Positions 24,504-35,281 of a DNA stretch of 64,000 nt are shown here, piece after piece. This stretch comes from Polaribacter sp. Q13 (GTDB lineage Bacteria > Bacteroidota > Bacteroidia > Flavobacteriales > Flavobacteriaceae). The position numbers and the translations under genes were made by a program. Within the stretch, counting starts at the first letter, position 1. Each line of letters starts with the position of its first letter. Under the pieces are notes generated by a model, which saw nothing but the letters and a program-made list of their open reading frames with translations, was not told the DNA's origin and did no database searches. The stretch spans positions 826,001 through 890,000 of the forward strand of contig NZ_CP074436.1 in assembly GCF_016858305.2 (NCBI RefSeq), in the 5' to 3' direction.

Positions 24504-27377
24504 ATGAAAAAAATATCTGAAGCACAATTAGAAAATCAACTAATTAAACAATTAGTTGGTTTAGGCTATACAAATGTTTCTGTTTTAAACGGAGATGCTT
24601 TGGTATCTAATCTTAAAACACAATTAGAAACGTTTAATAATTGTACGTTTTCAGATAAAGAGTTTGACAAGGTTTTAAACCATTTAGAAAAAGGAAATGT
24701 TTTTGAAAAAGCAAAGACTTTAAGAGGTCGTTTTCAATTTGAAAACGATAGAGGAGAAGCCACTTATATTCGTTTCTTTAATAATGAAGATACTTCTAAA
24801 AATCTGTATCAAGTAACCAATCAAATTACCCAAGAAGGCACATATAAAAACAGATACGATGTTACATTGTTGGTTAATGGTTTGCCATTAATACAAATAG
24901 AATTAAAAAGGCGTGGTTTAGAAATTAAAGAAGCTTTTAATCAAATTAATAGGTATCAAAAACACTCTTTTTGGTCTAATCATGGCTTATTTCAGTATGT
25001 ACAATTATTTATAATTAGTAATGGTGTAAACACAAAATACCTGGCAAATAATGAGTTGCAATCTGTAAAACAAACCTTTTTCTGGTCTGATGTAGATAAT
25101 AAGAATATTAAAGATTTAACCCCTTTTACAACTGCTTTTTTAAATACAAAGCATTTAGGGTTAATGATTGCAAAGTACATTGTAAGAAACCAAACACATA
25201 AAATTTTAATGGTGTTAAGACCGTATCAATTTTATGCAGTAGAAAAACTAGTTATACAAGTAGAAAACAATACAGATAACGCATATATATGGCATACAAC
25301 GGGTTCTGGTAAAACATTAACCTCTTTTAAAGCAAGTCAGATTATTATGGATTTGCCTACAGTAGACAAAGTGCTTTTTGTAGTAGACAGAAAAGATTTA
25401 GACTATCAAACCATGAAAGAATTTAACTCTTTTAAAAAAGATAGTGTAGATGTTACCAAAAACACCAATAGCTTAGTAAAACAACTCGCAAGCGATTCTA
25501 AATTAGTATTAACAACTATTCAGAAGTTAAACAATGCTATTTCTAAAGAACAGTATAAGAAGAAATTAGAAACGTTAAAAAATAAGCGAGTAGTCATTAT
25601 TTTTGATGAATGCCATAGAAGTCAGTTTGGAGAAACGCACAAACTTATTACCGATTATTTTACAAATTCACAATTATTTGGTTTTACAGGAACACCCATT
25701 TTTGCAGACAATGCCTCTAAAAACGATTTAGGAAAAAGAACCACCAAAGACTTATTTGGAAAATGTTTGCACAAATATGTAATCACGGATGCCATTGGAG
25801 ATGGTAATGTTTTAAAATTTGGAATAGAATATATTGGTCGTTATAAAAAGAAAAGCAACACATTACTAGATATTGATGTAGAAGATATTGATAAAACAGA
25901 AGTTTTTAAAGATGAAAAACGCTTAGAAAAAATTGCTGATTATATTATTAGATACCACAGTACAAAAACAGATAACAAACATTTTTCTGCATTGTTTGCA
26001 GTAAGTAATATTAAAAGTTTAATTAAATATTACGATATTTTTAAGGCTAAAAAACAAGCTGGTGAACATAATTTAAGAATAGCAACTATTTTTTCTTATG
26101 GAGCAAATGAAGCTAATGAAGATGCACAAGATAATTTACCCGATAATGAATTTGATGTTGCTGCAGAAAGTGAATTAAGTTATAAATCTAGCCATTCTAG
26201 AGATAAATTAGACGAATACATTGTAGATTATAACCAAATGTACAACACTAGTTTTTCTACAAAAGATGGTGTACAATTCGAAAACTATTTTAAAGACATT
26301 AGCAAACGATTAAAAGAACGAGAAAAGAAAAATTTTAATGATGCTAAAGACCGTTTAGACATTGTTATTGTTGTAAATATGATGCTTACTGGTTTTGATG
26401 CTAAAAAAGTAAATACCTTGTATGTAGACAAGAATTTACAACAACACGGTTTAATACAAGCCTTTTCAAGAACTAATAGAATATTAGGAGAAAAGAAATC
26501 GCAAGGTAATATTGTATGCTTTAGAAACTTAAAAAAGGCTACAGATGAAGCAATTACATTGTTTTCTAATAAAAACCCTATAGAAACAATTTTTACACCT
26601 AATTACGAAGATATTGCAAAGAAATTTGACGAAAATTTAAAAGCATTACTAGAAATTACACCAACGCACCAAAGTGTAGATGATTTAGTAGGAGAGGAGC
26701 AACAATTTCAATTTGTACAAGCGTTTAGACGTGTTTTAAGAGCAAAAAACGTGTTAGAATCTTATGTAGATTTCGACTGGGAAAATTTAGGAATTGATGA
26801 GCAAACATTTGAAAACTATAAAAGCGAATATTTAGATATTAAAGATTTTGTAGATGAACAAAGAAGGACGCATAAAACATCAATTTTAAATGATGTAGAT
26901 TTTGAGTTAGAATTAATTCATAGAGACGAAATAAATATCGTTTATATTTTACAGTTACTTTCTAAAATAAAAGTAAAAGATAAAACAGAAGCAGCAAAAC
27001 AGAAAAAAGCAATCATCGATTTATTAGGTGGTGATGTTAAATTAAGGAGTAAAAAAGAACTCATAGAAAAATTTATAGAGGAAAATTTACCACATATTGA
27101 TGATGTAGATAAAATTAAAGATGAATTTGAAAAATATTGGCATCAAGAAAAAGTATTGGCTTTATCTAAAATTTGTGAAGAAGAAAATTTAGACCAACAA
27201 CAATTCAATTCTTTAATTGAAAGTTATATTTATAACGGACAAGAACCCATTAGACAAGACATTTTTAAATGTTTGGATAATAGACCAAGTATTTTAAAAG
27301 CGCGTGAAATTGGTGAAAGAATCATTGTAAAGATGAAGAAATACATCAATATTTTTATTGATGGTATGGTTGGTTAA
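24504..27377 (+). CDS. hsdR: Type I restriction endonuclease/translocase subunit HsdR
   Basis: A 957-residue motor and nuclease subunit that cuts unmethylated DNA after translocation. The PD-(D/E)xK nuclease is visible with Asp119 (RYDVTLL), Glu133 and Lys135 (IELKRRG). The SF2 helicase has TGSGKT (Walker A), FDECHRS (DEAH-like motif II) and GFTGTP. A helical C-terminal HsdM/S-binding region follows. Full length and intact. Confidence 0.95.
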   Translation: MKKISEAQLENQLIKQLVGLGYTNVSVLNGDALVSNLKTQLETFNNCTFSDKEFDKVLNHLEKGNVFEKAKTLRGRFQFENDRGEATYIRFFNNEDTSKNLYQVTNQITQEGTYKNRYDVTLLVNGLPLIQIELKRRGLEIKEAFNQINRYQKHSFWSNHGLFQYVQLFIISNGVNTKYLANNELQSVKQTFFWSDVDNKNIKDLTPFTTAFLNTKHLGLMIAKYIVRNQTHKILMVLRPYQFYAVEKLVIQVENNTDNAYIWHTTGSGKTLTSFKASQIIMDLPTVDKVLFVVDRKDLDYQTMKEFNSFKKDSVDVTKNTNSLVKQLASDSKLVLTTIQKLNNAISKEQYKKKLETLKNKRVVIIFDECHRSQFGETHKLITDYFTNSQLFGFTGTPIFADNASKNDLGKRTTKDLFGKCLHKYVITDAIGDGNVLKFGIEYIGRYKKKSNTLLDIDVEDIDKTEVFKDEKRLEKIADYIIRYHSTKTDNKHFSALFAVSNIKSLIKYYDIFKAKKQAGEHNLRIATIFSYGANEANEDAQDNLPDNEFDVAAESELSYKSSHSRDKLDEYIVDYNQMYNTSFSTKDGVQFENYFKDISKRLKEREKKNFNDAKDRLDIVIVVNMMLTGFDAKKVNTLYVDKNLQQHGLIQAFSRTNRILGEKKSQGNIVCFRNLKKATDEAITLFSNKNPIETIFTPNYEDIAKKFDENLKALLEITPTHQSVDDLVGEEQQFQFVQAFRRVLRAKNVLESYVDFDWENLGIDEQTFENYKSEYLDIKDFVDEQRRTHKTSILNDVDFELELIHRDEINIVYILQLLSKIKVKDKTEAAKQKKAIIDLLGGDVKLRSKKELIEKFIEENLPHIDDVDKIKDEFEKYWHQEKVLALSKICEEENLDQQQFNSLIESYIYNGQEPIRQDIFKCLDNRPSILKAREIGERIIVKMKKYINIFIDGMVG

Positions 27378-28086
27378 CTAAACGAGTAGTCGATTTTTTA
27401 TTTTTTTGTATTTAACATAATAAAATTAATACTAGACTTAAAAATAAATTATAAAAACTGATAAATAGTAGCATGTTTTTTTCTTAAAAAAAATACAGCA
27501 ATATTTATATTGACACAATTACTGCGGAGTTTCTATTTATAAGTAACATTGTATAAAAATAGGTTCTCGATACAATTTCGATGAAAAATCGAAATCACTC
27601 GAACTGACATTGTGGTTTCTGACTAATAATACGGTTCCAGAGAATCGCGTATTTAAAAAATATTCGTACATAATACCAAATACGAGATTCTACGGTATTT
27701 AAATAAACACGTGTTGGAGAATTATAAAATTCATCAAAGCGAATGTTTATAATTTCAGAAAGATTAGTAATTCATAAACCGTAATTTCTTTTAACATAAT
27801 ATCTGCCGATATAAACCTAAAGGTGTTATATCTGATATTATGTGTAAATAGCCGTAAAAACGGCTATACAGAAATGACTATATAAATGTTCTATAATGTA
27901 TTGCGTTATGTACACTTTGCTTTGGTAAAAAGCGATTTATATATACAAACAGTTACTTCATTTTTTTCTTTCTAAAAGCTTCTTAAAAAATGTAATGGAA
28001 TACGCTTTACCCGAAACGACGATAGGAGTGAAGTAGTAATGTGTATGGAATGGTTCTTAAAATTCAATTATTTATGTTTTAATAAA
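27378..28086. repeat. Long non-coding repeat, copy B (R-M / iron locus boundary)
   Basis: The 709-bp gap has no gene. 27461-27755 is the partner of copy A (about 290 bp, mostly identical). 27848-27867 is a hairpin ATAGCCGT/ACGGCTAT. 27889-28053 matches the end of copy C at 34959-35118, sharing GCGTTATGTA, TTCTAAAAG, AATGGAA and the terminal AATGTGT. TTTAACATAAT occurs at 27411 and 27790. The gap separates hsdR from the convergent PepSY gene. Confidence 0.8.
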
Positions 28087-29199
28087 TTAGGATTTTCTTT
28101 TTCCTCTATTCCACCATATATAAAATCCTGTTATAGGCATACTCGTACCAAAAAGACCAATTATAAAAGCTAAAATTTGAGTTGGTAAACCACCAACACT
28201 TCCCATATGTATATCTAAACTCGAATCTAAAATATCTTGATTTTTTTCAAATTTAGCCATAACAGGTTTTGTAAGTTGTTCACCTGTATATCTATCTATA
28301 ATTTGATTATCGCCATAAAGATGTAGAAAACGATCATCTGTATCTAAAAGAATAGCTTGTGATGTTATAGAATCTGTTTCTAAAGCCATTAAAGTTAATT
28401 TATATCCTTTGGGTGAAGTCTCTTCAAATTTGTTGTACATATATTGAAGACTTTTAAAATCTTGCTCTTCTTTAAAATCTGTTGAAGGAGGTGTTTCATT
28501 AACTAATTCTGGGTAGCCACCAAAAACTGTTAACACTGGTTTCTTAATAAAATCAAAAGACATAACTAATCCAGTTGTTACGCTAATTAATAGAATCCAA
28601 CAAGCATAAAAACCATAAATTCTATGAAAATCGTAATTCATTCTTTTTTTTGATGCGGGATATTTTGGTTTAAATGCCGATTTAGCCTGATTTTTATTTT
28701 TTGGCCACCAAAGAATAAGCCCTAATATAATTTCAATTAGAAAAATAATAGAAGCAACTCTAATAATCCATAAACCTGTAGTACCTAAAAGTAATTGCGA
28801 ATGAAAATGAGCTAAAAAGAAAAACACATTTATAGAACGCATATCTTCTCCAATAATTTGTCCTGTATATGGATTTATAAACGTGATCTTTAAAATAGGA
28901 GAGGAGGCTCCTTTTTCTAAAACACCACTAATTACATCAAAAGATCGAGTAGGCTCATTGTAAGTATTTATCCAAAAATAATGTTCATCAGGATGTACAG
29001 CTTTAAAATTAGATACTAAAGTATCTACATCAAGCCTTTTGTCTTCAACTTTTACATTTAAAAATTCTGAATTATAGGAATGCATAATTTCTTCTGCAAA
29101 CACAAAAAGTGAACCCGACAAGCATAATAAACATATTATTATTCCTGAGGATAATCCCAGCCATAAATGTAACTTCCTGAATATTTTTTTTTGAATCAT
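28087..29199 (-). CDS. PepSY-associated transmembrane protein (iron-regulated membrane protein)
   Basis: A 370-residue inner-membrane protein with four membrane segments (about 13-37, 145-170, 190-215 and 335-360) and periplasmic PepSY-like regions; HLWLGLSSGI and HRIYGFYACW contain the paired histidines of the family. Such proteins accompany siderophore receptors and are thought to reduce or release ferric iron. It is the last gene of the minus-strand receptor operon, 71 nt after DUF4374. Confidence 0.88.
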   Translation of the reverse strand: MIQKKIFRKLHLWLGLSSGIIICLLCLSGSLFVFAEEIMHSYNSEFLNVKVEDKRLDVDTLVSNFKAVHPDEHYFWINTYNEPTRSFDVISGVLEKGASSPILKITFINPYTGQIIGEDMRSINVFFFLAHFHSQLLLGTTGLWIIRVASIIFLIEIILGLILWWPKNKNQAKSAFKPKYPASKKRMNYDFHRIYGFYACWILLISVTTGLVMSFDFIKKPVLTVFGGYPELVNETPPSTDFKEEQDFKSLQYMYNKFEETSPKGYKLTLMALETDSITSQAILLDTDDRFLHLYGDNQIIDRYTGEQLTKPVMAKFEKNQDILDSSLDIHMGSVGGLPTQILAFIIGLFGTSMPITGFYIWWNRGKRKS

Positions 29200-29270
29200 T
29201 TTGTTGAAAATACTTTTTAAAATAAAACACCAAGAAGATTCGTTAAAACCTACTTGGTGTTTATATAGAA

Positions 29271-30500
29271 TTATAGTTTTAAAAACTGTGTAGGACTTCC
29301 ACCTATTATAGTTATTTCTTTTGTTGATGTTTTAGTAGCTGTGTCATAAGAATAAAAATATGCATTTTCTACATCGTCATTTTCAACAATAAGATAAGGT
29401 TTGTCATCAATTAAAGATGGTCCAGAAACACTTTTCCAATATCCAACAGGAATATCACTTATTTTAGTAGCTTCTTTTGTAGTTAAATCTATTTCGTATG
29501 AATAATAATCTAAATTTGCTACGCCTTCAAAAGAACTACTAATAGCGCTTCCAAACATTTTTATATACATTTTATCATTAACAACAGCTCCTCCAATACC
29601 AAAATTTTCACCATTGCTAAAATCTCTTAACGCATTAATATCCCATGAAGTATCAAAATCTGTTTCGCCATCTTTAATTCTTAAAACTCTAAAATTAGGC
29701 CCTTCAGCATCTGTAAAATTACCAAAAAGACCTCCTAAGTATAGATTATTATTTTCATCAAAATTAATATAGTTGGTGTTTTTAAAACCATAACCTAATA
29801 CTATAAAATCATCCCAAACAATAATTTTATCTAAGGTATCGGTTGTGGTATCAATAATAGCTACATACGTTTTGTCTACAACATCATAACCACTTTCATC
29901 AGAAAAGAAAACTTGAGTATAAATTTTGCCATCTCTTTCTACTAAAAATCCTCCAAAGCTAGTTGTTGCAACATCTGTTAATTCACTTTTAATAGCATCA
30001 ATTTCAGTAGCACAATCAATTTCTCCAGTGCGTTCCATTGTTTCTGGATTGAAAATTTGCAATGCTGTTTGGCTTACATCACTATTAGAATAATATCCTT
30101 TTGTACTAGATGTTATTTCAAACATGTTACCTTTTGCAAAATTACCGTTTGTAGTGATAAATCCATCAGCAAAAAAAGTGTTGTCATCTGATAACGAAAA
30201 TTTTTGAATTCCTGGATCTCCTGCCGAATTTGTTGAATTATAAATAGCTCCATCATAACTAATACCAGGTGTTGTTATTGCCGTTAATTGTGTCCCATTT
30301 GTTATTGTTGCTACATCAATTTCTCCAGTAGGTAATTCATTAAAAGGAACTAAAAGTCCGCTTCCTGTTGAACTATCTGTAACAATAAACATGGCATAAG
30401 TTGCATTATCAGTTGCTGTGTTACTATCATCGTCGCTACTACAAGAGGTTATTAATCCTATTGCTAAAGCAATTACTATGTGTTTTAATTTATTCATCAT
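29271..30500 (-). CDS. DUF4374 lipoprotein
   Basis: A 409-residue lipoprotein (LITSCSSDDDS, Cys20, with an acidic stretch typical of Bacteroidetes surface-export signals) belonging to DUF4374, a propeller-like family found beside TonB-dependent siderophore or haem receptors. It lies 14 nt after the receptor gene. Likely a surface or periplasmic ligand-binding partner of the receptor; no enzyme activity is claimed. Confidence 0.85.
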   Translation of the reverse strand: MMNKLKHIVIALAIGLITSCSSDDDSNTATDNATYAMFIVTDSSTGSGLLVPFNELPTGEIDVATITNGTQLTAITTPGISYDGAIYNSTNSAGDPGIQKFSLSDDNTFFADGFITTNGNFAKGNMFEITSSTKGYYSNSDVSQTALQIFNPETMERTGEIDCATEIDAIKSELTDVATTSFGGFLVERDGKIYTQVFFSDESGYDVVDKTYVAIIDTTTDTLDKIIVWDDFIVLGYGFKNTNYINFDENNNLYLGGLFGNFTDAEGPNFRVLRIKDGETDFDTSWDINALRDFSNGENFGIGGAVVNDKMYIKMFGSAISSSFEGVANLDYYSYEIDLTTKEATKISDIPVGYWKSVSGPSLIDDKPYLIVENDDVENAYFYSYDTATKTSTKEITIIGGSPTQFLKL

Positions 30501-30514
30501 TTTATGTTTATTAA

Positions 30515-32869
30515 TTATAATTTATAGGTTATTTTTAATCTAAAAGATCTTAATGGTTTTTGTACTCTAAATTCATCATATAATTTAGAGTTGATACTAT
30601 TTGTGATTTCTGTATTTATGCTAATTGGTAATTTTTGATGTTTAATTGTAAAGCCAACATCAACTTGATGTTGTTCTGGTATAATTAAATCGGTAAAACG
30701 GATGTCTCTTTCAAACAATACTGGTTCTAATTCTTTTGATGTAGCAGTTAATAAATACTGTTCTGTAAAATTGTAATTAGCATATATATCAAGTGATAAT
30801 GGTGATTTGAAAATTGTTTTATAACTTTTTAAAACATTTAAGTTTGTAAATAAATAAGGTGTGTTTGGTGTTCTAGAATCTTCAAGAGCAGATCCATTTG
30901 TATCAACTCTACGCATGTCTTGATAAGTGATAGACAATGAGGTATTAAAATTGTTTTTAAATTGTGATTTTAAAGACATTTCAATTCCTTTTGTTATTTG
31001 TGTATCGGTATTTTCATTTTGAGTGAATACAAAACCAATAGGTAGTTTTCTTATAAAATTTTCAGTATCTCTATAAAAAGTATTAACATCAATAAAAATA
31101 TTTTTTGCTGAATTTAAATTGGTGTAAAATCCAATATTTAGATTTTTACTTTTTTCAGGGATTAAGTCTGGATTACTTAAATTAAAAAGATTATCGCCAA
31201 AATATTCTTCTGCTTCTGGTATTCTAACTGTATTTTCAAAAGAAACTCTAACAAAAGCATCATTATTAAATTTATATTTTACGGAATTTCCCCAACCAAA
31301 AGAGTTATTTATTTTTTGTACAGTAACTATATCTCCAAAAAGATTAGCCGATTCGGTATCTAAATAAAAATGTTTAAACGTAAATTCGTTAGTAATTTTA
31401 TTATTTAGAAACTTAGAGCTTATACCTATTCCTGAAGCTAATTTTTTATAGTAAGAAGGCATTGTTATCGGTTGAATTCCTGAGCTAATATTGGTTTCTT
31501 GATACGGATCTGTACCTACTTGATTTTTGCTGTTGAATGTAGAACTGAACTTTATATTTAATTTATTATTAATTTTATATAATCCATACAATCTACTTAC
31601 AAAATTATCTTGATTTACATCACTATCAGTTTTTCTATCATCGGTTTCTCCTCCAGAAAAATTATCTGAAGTAATAACTTCTCCAAGCCAATTATACTTG
31701 TTATTAGAAACGTCTTTTCTTTGATTGTTTTTTTTACTAAAAGCGGTAAAAAAATTAAGTTCAAGATTCTCTGTAATGTTTTTTTCATAGGTTAAACTTG
31801 CTATTGTATTTGATTCTTTAAATGTAGCTTCACCAATAGATACGTTTATACTATTTCCTGTTTGAATCTCTTTATTAAAATTAAAATAAGCTATTTCAAC
31901 ATTTAAAAAGTCGGCGAATTTTGTATTGTGTACACCAAAATTACTTTGAATAAAAGAAGTACTAATACCATCATGAAACCTTTTAACGCTTTGATTTGTA
32001 AAGTTTTGAGTTTCTGAATTTAAAACAGGAGCTGTAAATTTGTAATTATTATCAGAAATAATAACATAACTTTTTAAACCGATATGGAATTTTGTTTTGG
32101 GAATTATATAATTTGCATTTACATTAAATAAATGTGTATTAAAAGAACCAACTTCATAGGAAGTAGTTAAAAAATTATGGTCTGGTTTTTTTGTAACAAT
32201 ATTAATAGCTCCACCTAAAGCATCTGCACCTAATTCTATAGGTAATACACCTTTAAAAATTTCAATATCAGAAATTAAATCACTCGGAATGATTCCAATT
32301 TGAAAAGCTCTTCCTAAATAATCTGAAGGTATTCCATTTTTAAAAAAGCGAATAGCATCACCTTGTAAACCGTTAATATTAACTAATACAGGACTTCCTA
32401 CACCAGAATTTTGTCTAACTTTTACTCCAGATGTTTGATTGATAATTGTAGTTAGGGGAGTTGCACGTTCAGAAATTTTGTTTACATCAATTATTTCTAC
32501 CTTAATTGGTTTTTCTTTTTTTTGTTGTAGAAAAGATTTTGCTTTAATAATAACTTCTTCTAAATTTTCTTTATATAATGTTATTATAAGAGAGATTTCT
32601 TTATTTTTTTTAAGTAAAATAGTAACCGTTTGCTTTTTATATCCTAAGCTTGATATTATTAAGTTATAATTACCTGGTAAAATTTTAGTTATTTCAAAAT
32701 AACCTTTTTCATTACTAGATACACCATTTATAGTCCCTTCTAAGTACACATTTACATCTGTTAAATATGCTCCTGTTTCATCTTTTATATATCCATGAAT
32801 AGCATTTTGACCAAAACATATACTACTTAAAAAAAAGAAGAAAACTATAAAACAATATTTTGTAAACAT
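30515..32869 (-). CDS. TonB-dependent outer-membrane receptor
   Basis: A 784-residue receptor: signal peptide ending SICFGQ, carboxypeptidase-regulatory-like domain (about 22-100), plug domain (about 125-230, with GALGGAINIVT-like ADALGGAINIVTKK), and a 22-strand barrel to the final ITYKL. With DUF4374 and PepSY genes it forms a typical ferric-siderophore or haem uptake operon powered by TonB-ExbB-ExbD. The ligand is unknown. Confidence 0.93.
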   Translation of the reverse strand: MFTKYCFIVFFFFLSSICFGQNAIHGYIKDETGAYLTDVNVYLEGTINGVSSNEKGYFEITKILPGNYNLIISSLGYKKQTVTILLKKNKEISLIITLYKENLEEVIIKAKSFLQQKKEKPIKVEIIDVNKISERATPLTTIINQTSGVKVRQNSGVGSPVLVNINGLQGDAIRFFKNGIPSDYLGRAFQIGIIPSDLISDIEIFKGVLPIELGADALGGAINIVTKKPDHNFLTTSYEVGSFNTHLFNVNANYIIPKTKFHIGLKSYVIISDNNYKFTAPVLNSETQNFTNQSVKRFHDGISTSFIQSNFGVHNTKFADFLNVEIAYFNFNKEIQTGNSINVSIGEATFKESNTIASLTYEKNITENLELNFFTAFSKKNNQRKDVSNNKYNWLGEVITSDNFSGGETDDRKTDSDVNQDNFVSRLYGLYKINNKLNIKFSSTFNSKNQVGTDPYQETNISSGIQPITMPSYYKKLASGIGISSKFLNNKITNEFTFKHFYLDTESANLFGDIVTVQKINNSFGWGNSVKYKFNNDAFVRVSFENTVRIPEAEEYFGDNLFNLSNPDLIPEKSKNLNIGFYTNLNSAKNIFIDVNTFYRDTENFIRKLPIGFVFTQNENTDTQITKGIEMSLKSQFKNNFNTSLSITYQDMRRVDTNGSALEDSRTPNTPYLFTNLNVLKSYKTIFKSPLSLDIYANYNFTEQYLLTATSKELEPVLFERDIRFTDLIIPEQHQVDVGFTIKHQKLPISINTEITNSINSKLYDEFRVQKPLRSFRLKITYKL

Positions 32870-32902
32870 CTGTTAATTATTTAGACTGATTCTAAAGAAT
32901 GG

Positions 32903-32969
32903 CAAAAATATTGTATATTTGAACCCGATATTTACGCAAATAGAATTATTAAAGACGCATTTACGTAAA
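32903..32969. promoter_or_regulatory. Divergent promoter region with AraC-type sites
   Basis: Back-to-back -7 boxes overlap here: TATTTTTG on the minus strand (complement of 32903-32910) for the receptor and TATATTTG at 32914-32921 for the regulator. Two near-identical decamers, TTTACGCAAA (32931-32940) and TTTACGTAAA (32960-32969), lie 29 bp apart and may bind the AraC protein. I see no clear Fur box. Confidence 0.5.
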
Positions 32970-32995
32970 ATTTAAAGCCAAAAAATATATGATTA

Positions 32996-34006
32996 ATGAT
33001 CTCTACTTTTAAATTTAAAAATCATAAAGAAAAAACCGTAATTAAAGAACGTTATAAAGAGTTAGATAACAGTTCTATTAATGAAATTAAAGAGTCTTTT
33101 AATACTAGTTTCTCGAAGTCAAATAATAAAGAAATTAGGTTAAATGGGATTATAATATTTATAAAATATGATGATATAATAAATCCACCAGTAATTATGG
33201 ATGTCTCTCATAATTTTCCATACTTAAAACTTCATTTTGAAATAGAAGGCGATTTAAAATATGTACCTAATGATGAAAGTGGTATTCCTATTACTATAGA
33301 AGATGGTAATTATAATTTTTTTTATTTACCTAAAGCTAATGGAACAATTACATTAAAATCAAGAATAAGAAAAGAAGTAAGTATTCTTGTAACCGAAAAA
33401 TATCTAAAAAAAACGTTTAAACGATATTTCGAAAATAATGAGTCATCCTTAAGAAACTCATTAGAAAATAAAGTTCCTTATAAAATGTTTTCTAAAAGCA
33501 AAGTTATACCTTCCGATTTATTACTTATAATTAGCAATGTTGTTTCTTGTTCTTATCAAAAAGATATTAAACAAGTATATCTAGAATCAAAAATAAAAGA
33601 AATATTTAGTTATTTGTTTTCTGAAATGGATACTGAAATCAATAAAAAATCTGAACATAAACTAAGTGATTTTGAGTATAATCAAATTATAAAATCCGAG
33701 AAAATTCTTAATAAAAACATTCACAAATCATTTAAAATAAATGACTTATCTATATTGACTGGCATTAATGAACATAAATTAAAAAGAGATTTCAAGTTAG
33801 TTTTTAAAAGTCCTGTTTTTACTTATTTAACGAATCTTAGAATGGAGAAAGCAAAAACAATGTTACTTAAAAATAACATTGATATCTCTGATGTTGCTGT
33901 TGCTGTCGGTTATAAAAATCCTCAACATTTTACTGTCGCTTTTAAAAAGAAATTTAATTATTTACCCAGTGAATTAAAGAAGAATCAATTAAATAGTAAT
34001 AGGTAA
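32996..34006 (+). CDS. AraC-family regulator of the iron locus
   Basis: A 336-residue regulator with a poorly conserved N-terminal sensor and a C-terminal AraC DNA-binding domain (about 240-330; ILTGINEHKLKRDFKLVF and YKNPQHFTVAFKKKF). It resembles siderophore-responsive PchR-type regulators in context and is divergent from the receptor operon, which it probably activates. Confidence 0.88.
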   Translation: MISTFKFKNHKEKTVIKERYKELDNSSINEIKESFNTSFSKSNNKEIRLNGIIIFIKYDDIINPPVIMDVSHNFPYLKLHFEIEGDLKYVPNDESGIPITIEDGNYNFFYLPKANGTITLKSRIRKEVSILVTEKYLKKTFKRYFENNESSLRNSLENKVPYKMFSKSKVIPSDLLLIISNVVSCSYQKDIKQVYLESKIKEIFSYLFSEMDTEINKKSEHKLSDFEYNQIIKSEKILNKNIHKSFKINDLSILTGINEHKLKRDFKLVFKSPVFTYLTNLRMEKAKTMLLKNNIDISDVAVAVGYKNPQHFTVAFKKKFNYLPSELKKNQLNSNR

Positions 34007-35235
34007 TAGTGTGTGCAATGAGGTCAAGTGATTTTTAATTTTAATATAAATGTTTCGACCTAAATATAATTTTGGTCAAACAATAGGAGAGTGGAACGTA
34101 ATACTTTAGGGTGTTAACAATAAATGCAATTGACAATCAGAAAGCTAAAACATTTTCAAAGTGAAATTAATAGTAAGATTCTATTCTAAAATATAGAGAA
34201 ACGAACCGTAATTGTTTCCAAAATTATTTCTAAGTCTTGATTTTTTTGTTTCTTTTTTCATCTAGGAAAAAAATAAAGAAAGATTAATCGTAACAATGTT
34301 TATTATCCATTTAACATAATAATTAGAAGTACTAATCAAAAGAATATTAATAATAGTTCCTAATAGAATAAGTGCAAAGAATTTTATTTTTTTAAAATTT
34401 ATGCTCTTGTGGAAAGCTGACGAAAATGTTATTGGAAAAAAATTACAACGGGAACTTTATTGAACAACCAAATTTTGAAGATTTCTAAAAATTAGCTTTT
34501 GTGCGGCGGTAAGCGTTGGAAAATTGTGTTTAAAAATAAAAGCTTTTTTCAGCTTTAAGTTTTAAAAAACAATCGAGTATTTTTGGCCAGCCTCAATTTT
34601 ACATAACGGCTAATTATAGCTACAAATTGTTATAGTTCAAATGTCTGTTAGAATAACGTATTTAAAAAATGTTGTTGAATAATACTAAATAAGAGATTCT
34701 ACGGAATTATAATTAACACTTGTTGCCGAATGTTAAAACACCCCCAAACGAATGTTTATTGTATGTTCAGAGCTTTCTGGGATATTTAACATAATAGAGA
34801 ATTATAATACAAATTGTTAGCAGGATTTTAAATCTACGAGAATCTCATATTTAAAATTTTAATGCCCCAAATAGAATGTTCTTGGGATATTTAACATAAT
34901 ATTCAATTATAACTTACAAATGGCTAAACAACAGTAAAAATGAATATGTCATAATTTGTACTATAATGTTCTGCGTTATGTAACTTGAGCTTAGGTTAAA
35001 AGCGAAAGTTGTTTCTACAGTTTCTTAAAAAAATTTATTCTAAAAGTTTCTTATACAATGCTAATGGAACACTTTTTATGCGACGACGTAGGAGGGAAGC
35101 GTAATGTGTGAGCAATGGCAATTATACTAAATCACTAATTTCTTTTTAAAATACTAATTATTGTTAAAATTAAAACAAGTTTCAGTATCTTATTATAGTC
35201 TTTTATTATTATTCTCAAAAAATATTCTATTTATT
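34007..35235. repeat. Long non-coding repeat, copy C (iron locus / dehalogenase operon boundary)
   Basis: A 1.2-kb gene-free stretch. 34068-34430 and 34490-34635 match copy D (41907-42448), with shared strings TAATTGTTTCCAAAAT, AATTTATGCT and ACATAACGGCTAATTATAG. 34650-34800 resembles copy A. 34959-35118 matches the end of copy B. TTTAACATAAT occurs at 34310, 34785 and 34890. TTACATAACG near 34597 is inverted as CGTTATGTAA near 34974, about 380 bp apart. No ORF is convincing. Confidence 0.75.
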
Positions 35236-35243
35236 TTTTTATT

Positions 35244-35265
35244 ACTAATCAATTGATTAGTTTTG
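35244..35265 (+). promoter_or_regulatory. TetR operator overlapping its own promoter
   Basis: ACTAATCAATTGATTAGT at 35244-35261 is a perfect 18-bp palindrome, and its right end overlaps the -7 box TAGTTTTG (35258-35265), 16 bp before the tetR ATG. A near copy with identical half-sites lies before the dehalogenase gene at 35865. This arrangement fits autorepression. Confidence 0.8.
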
Positions 35266-35281
35266 TGCAATAATTTAGTTT

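Noticed and set aside
24335..24520. A 61-codon frame between the accessory genes and hsdR
   Set aside because: It runs straight through a terminator hairpin (24340-24370) and has no protein-like features.
18769..28053. The R-M island as a composite transposon or prophage
   Set aside because: Flanking repeats A and B are direct and non-coding, and no integrase, transposase or phage structural gene lies between them; recombination is possible but not demonstrated.
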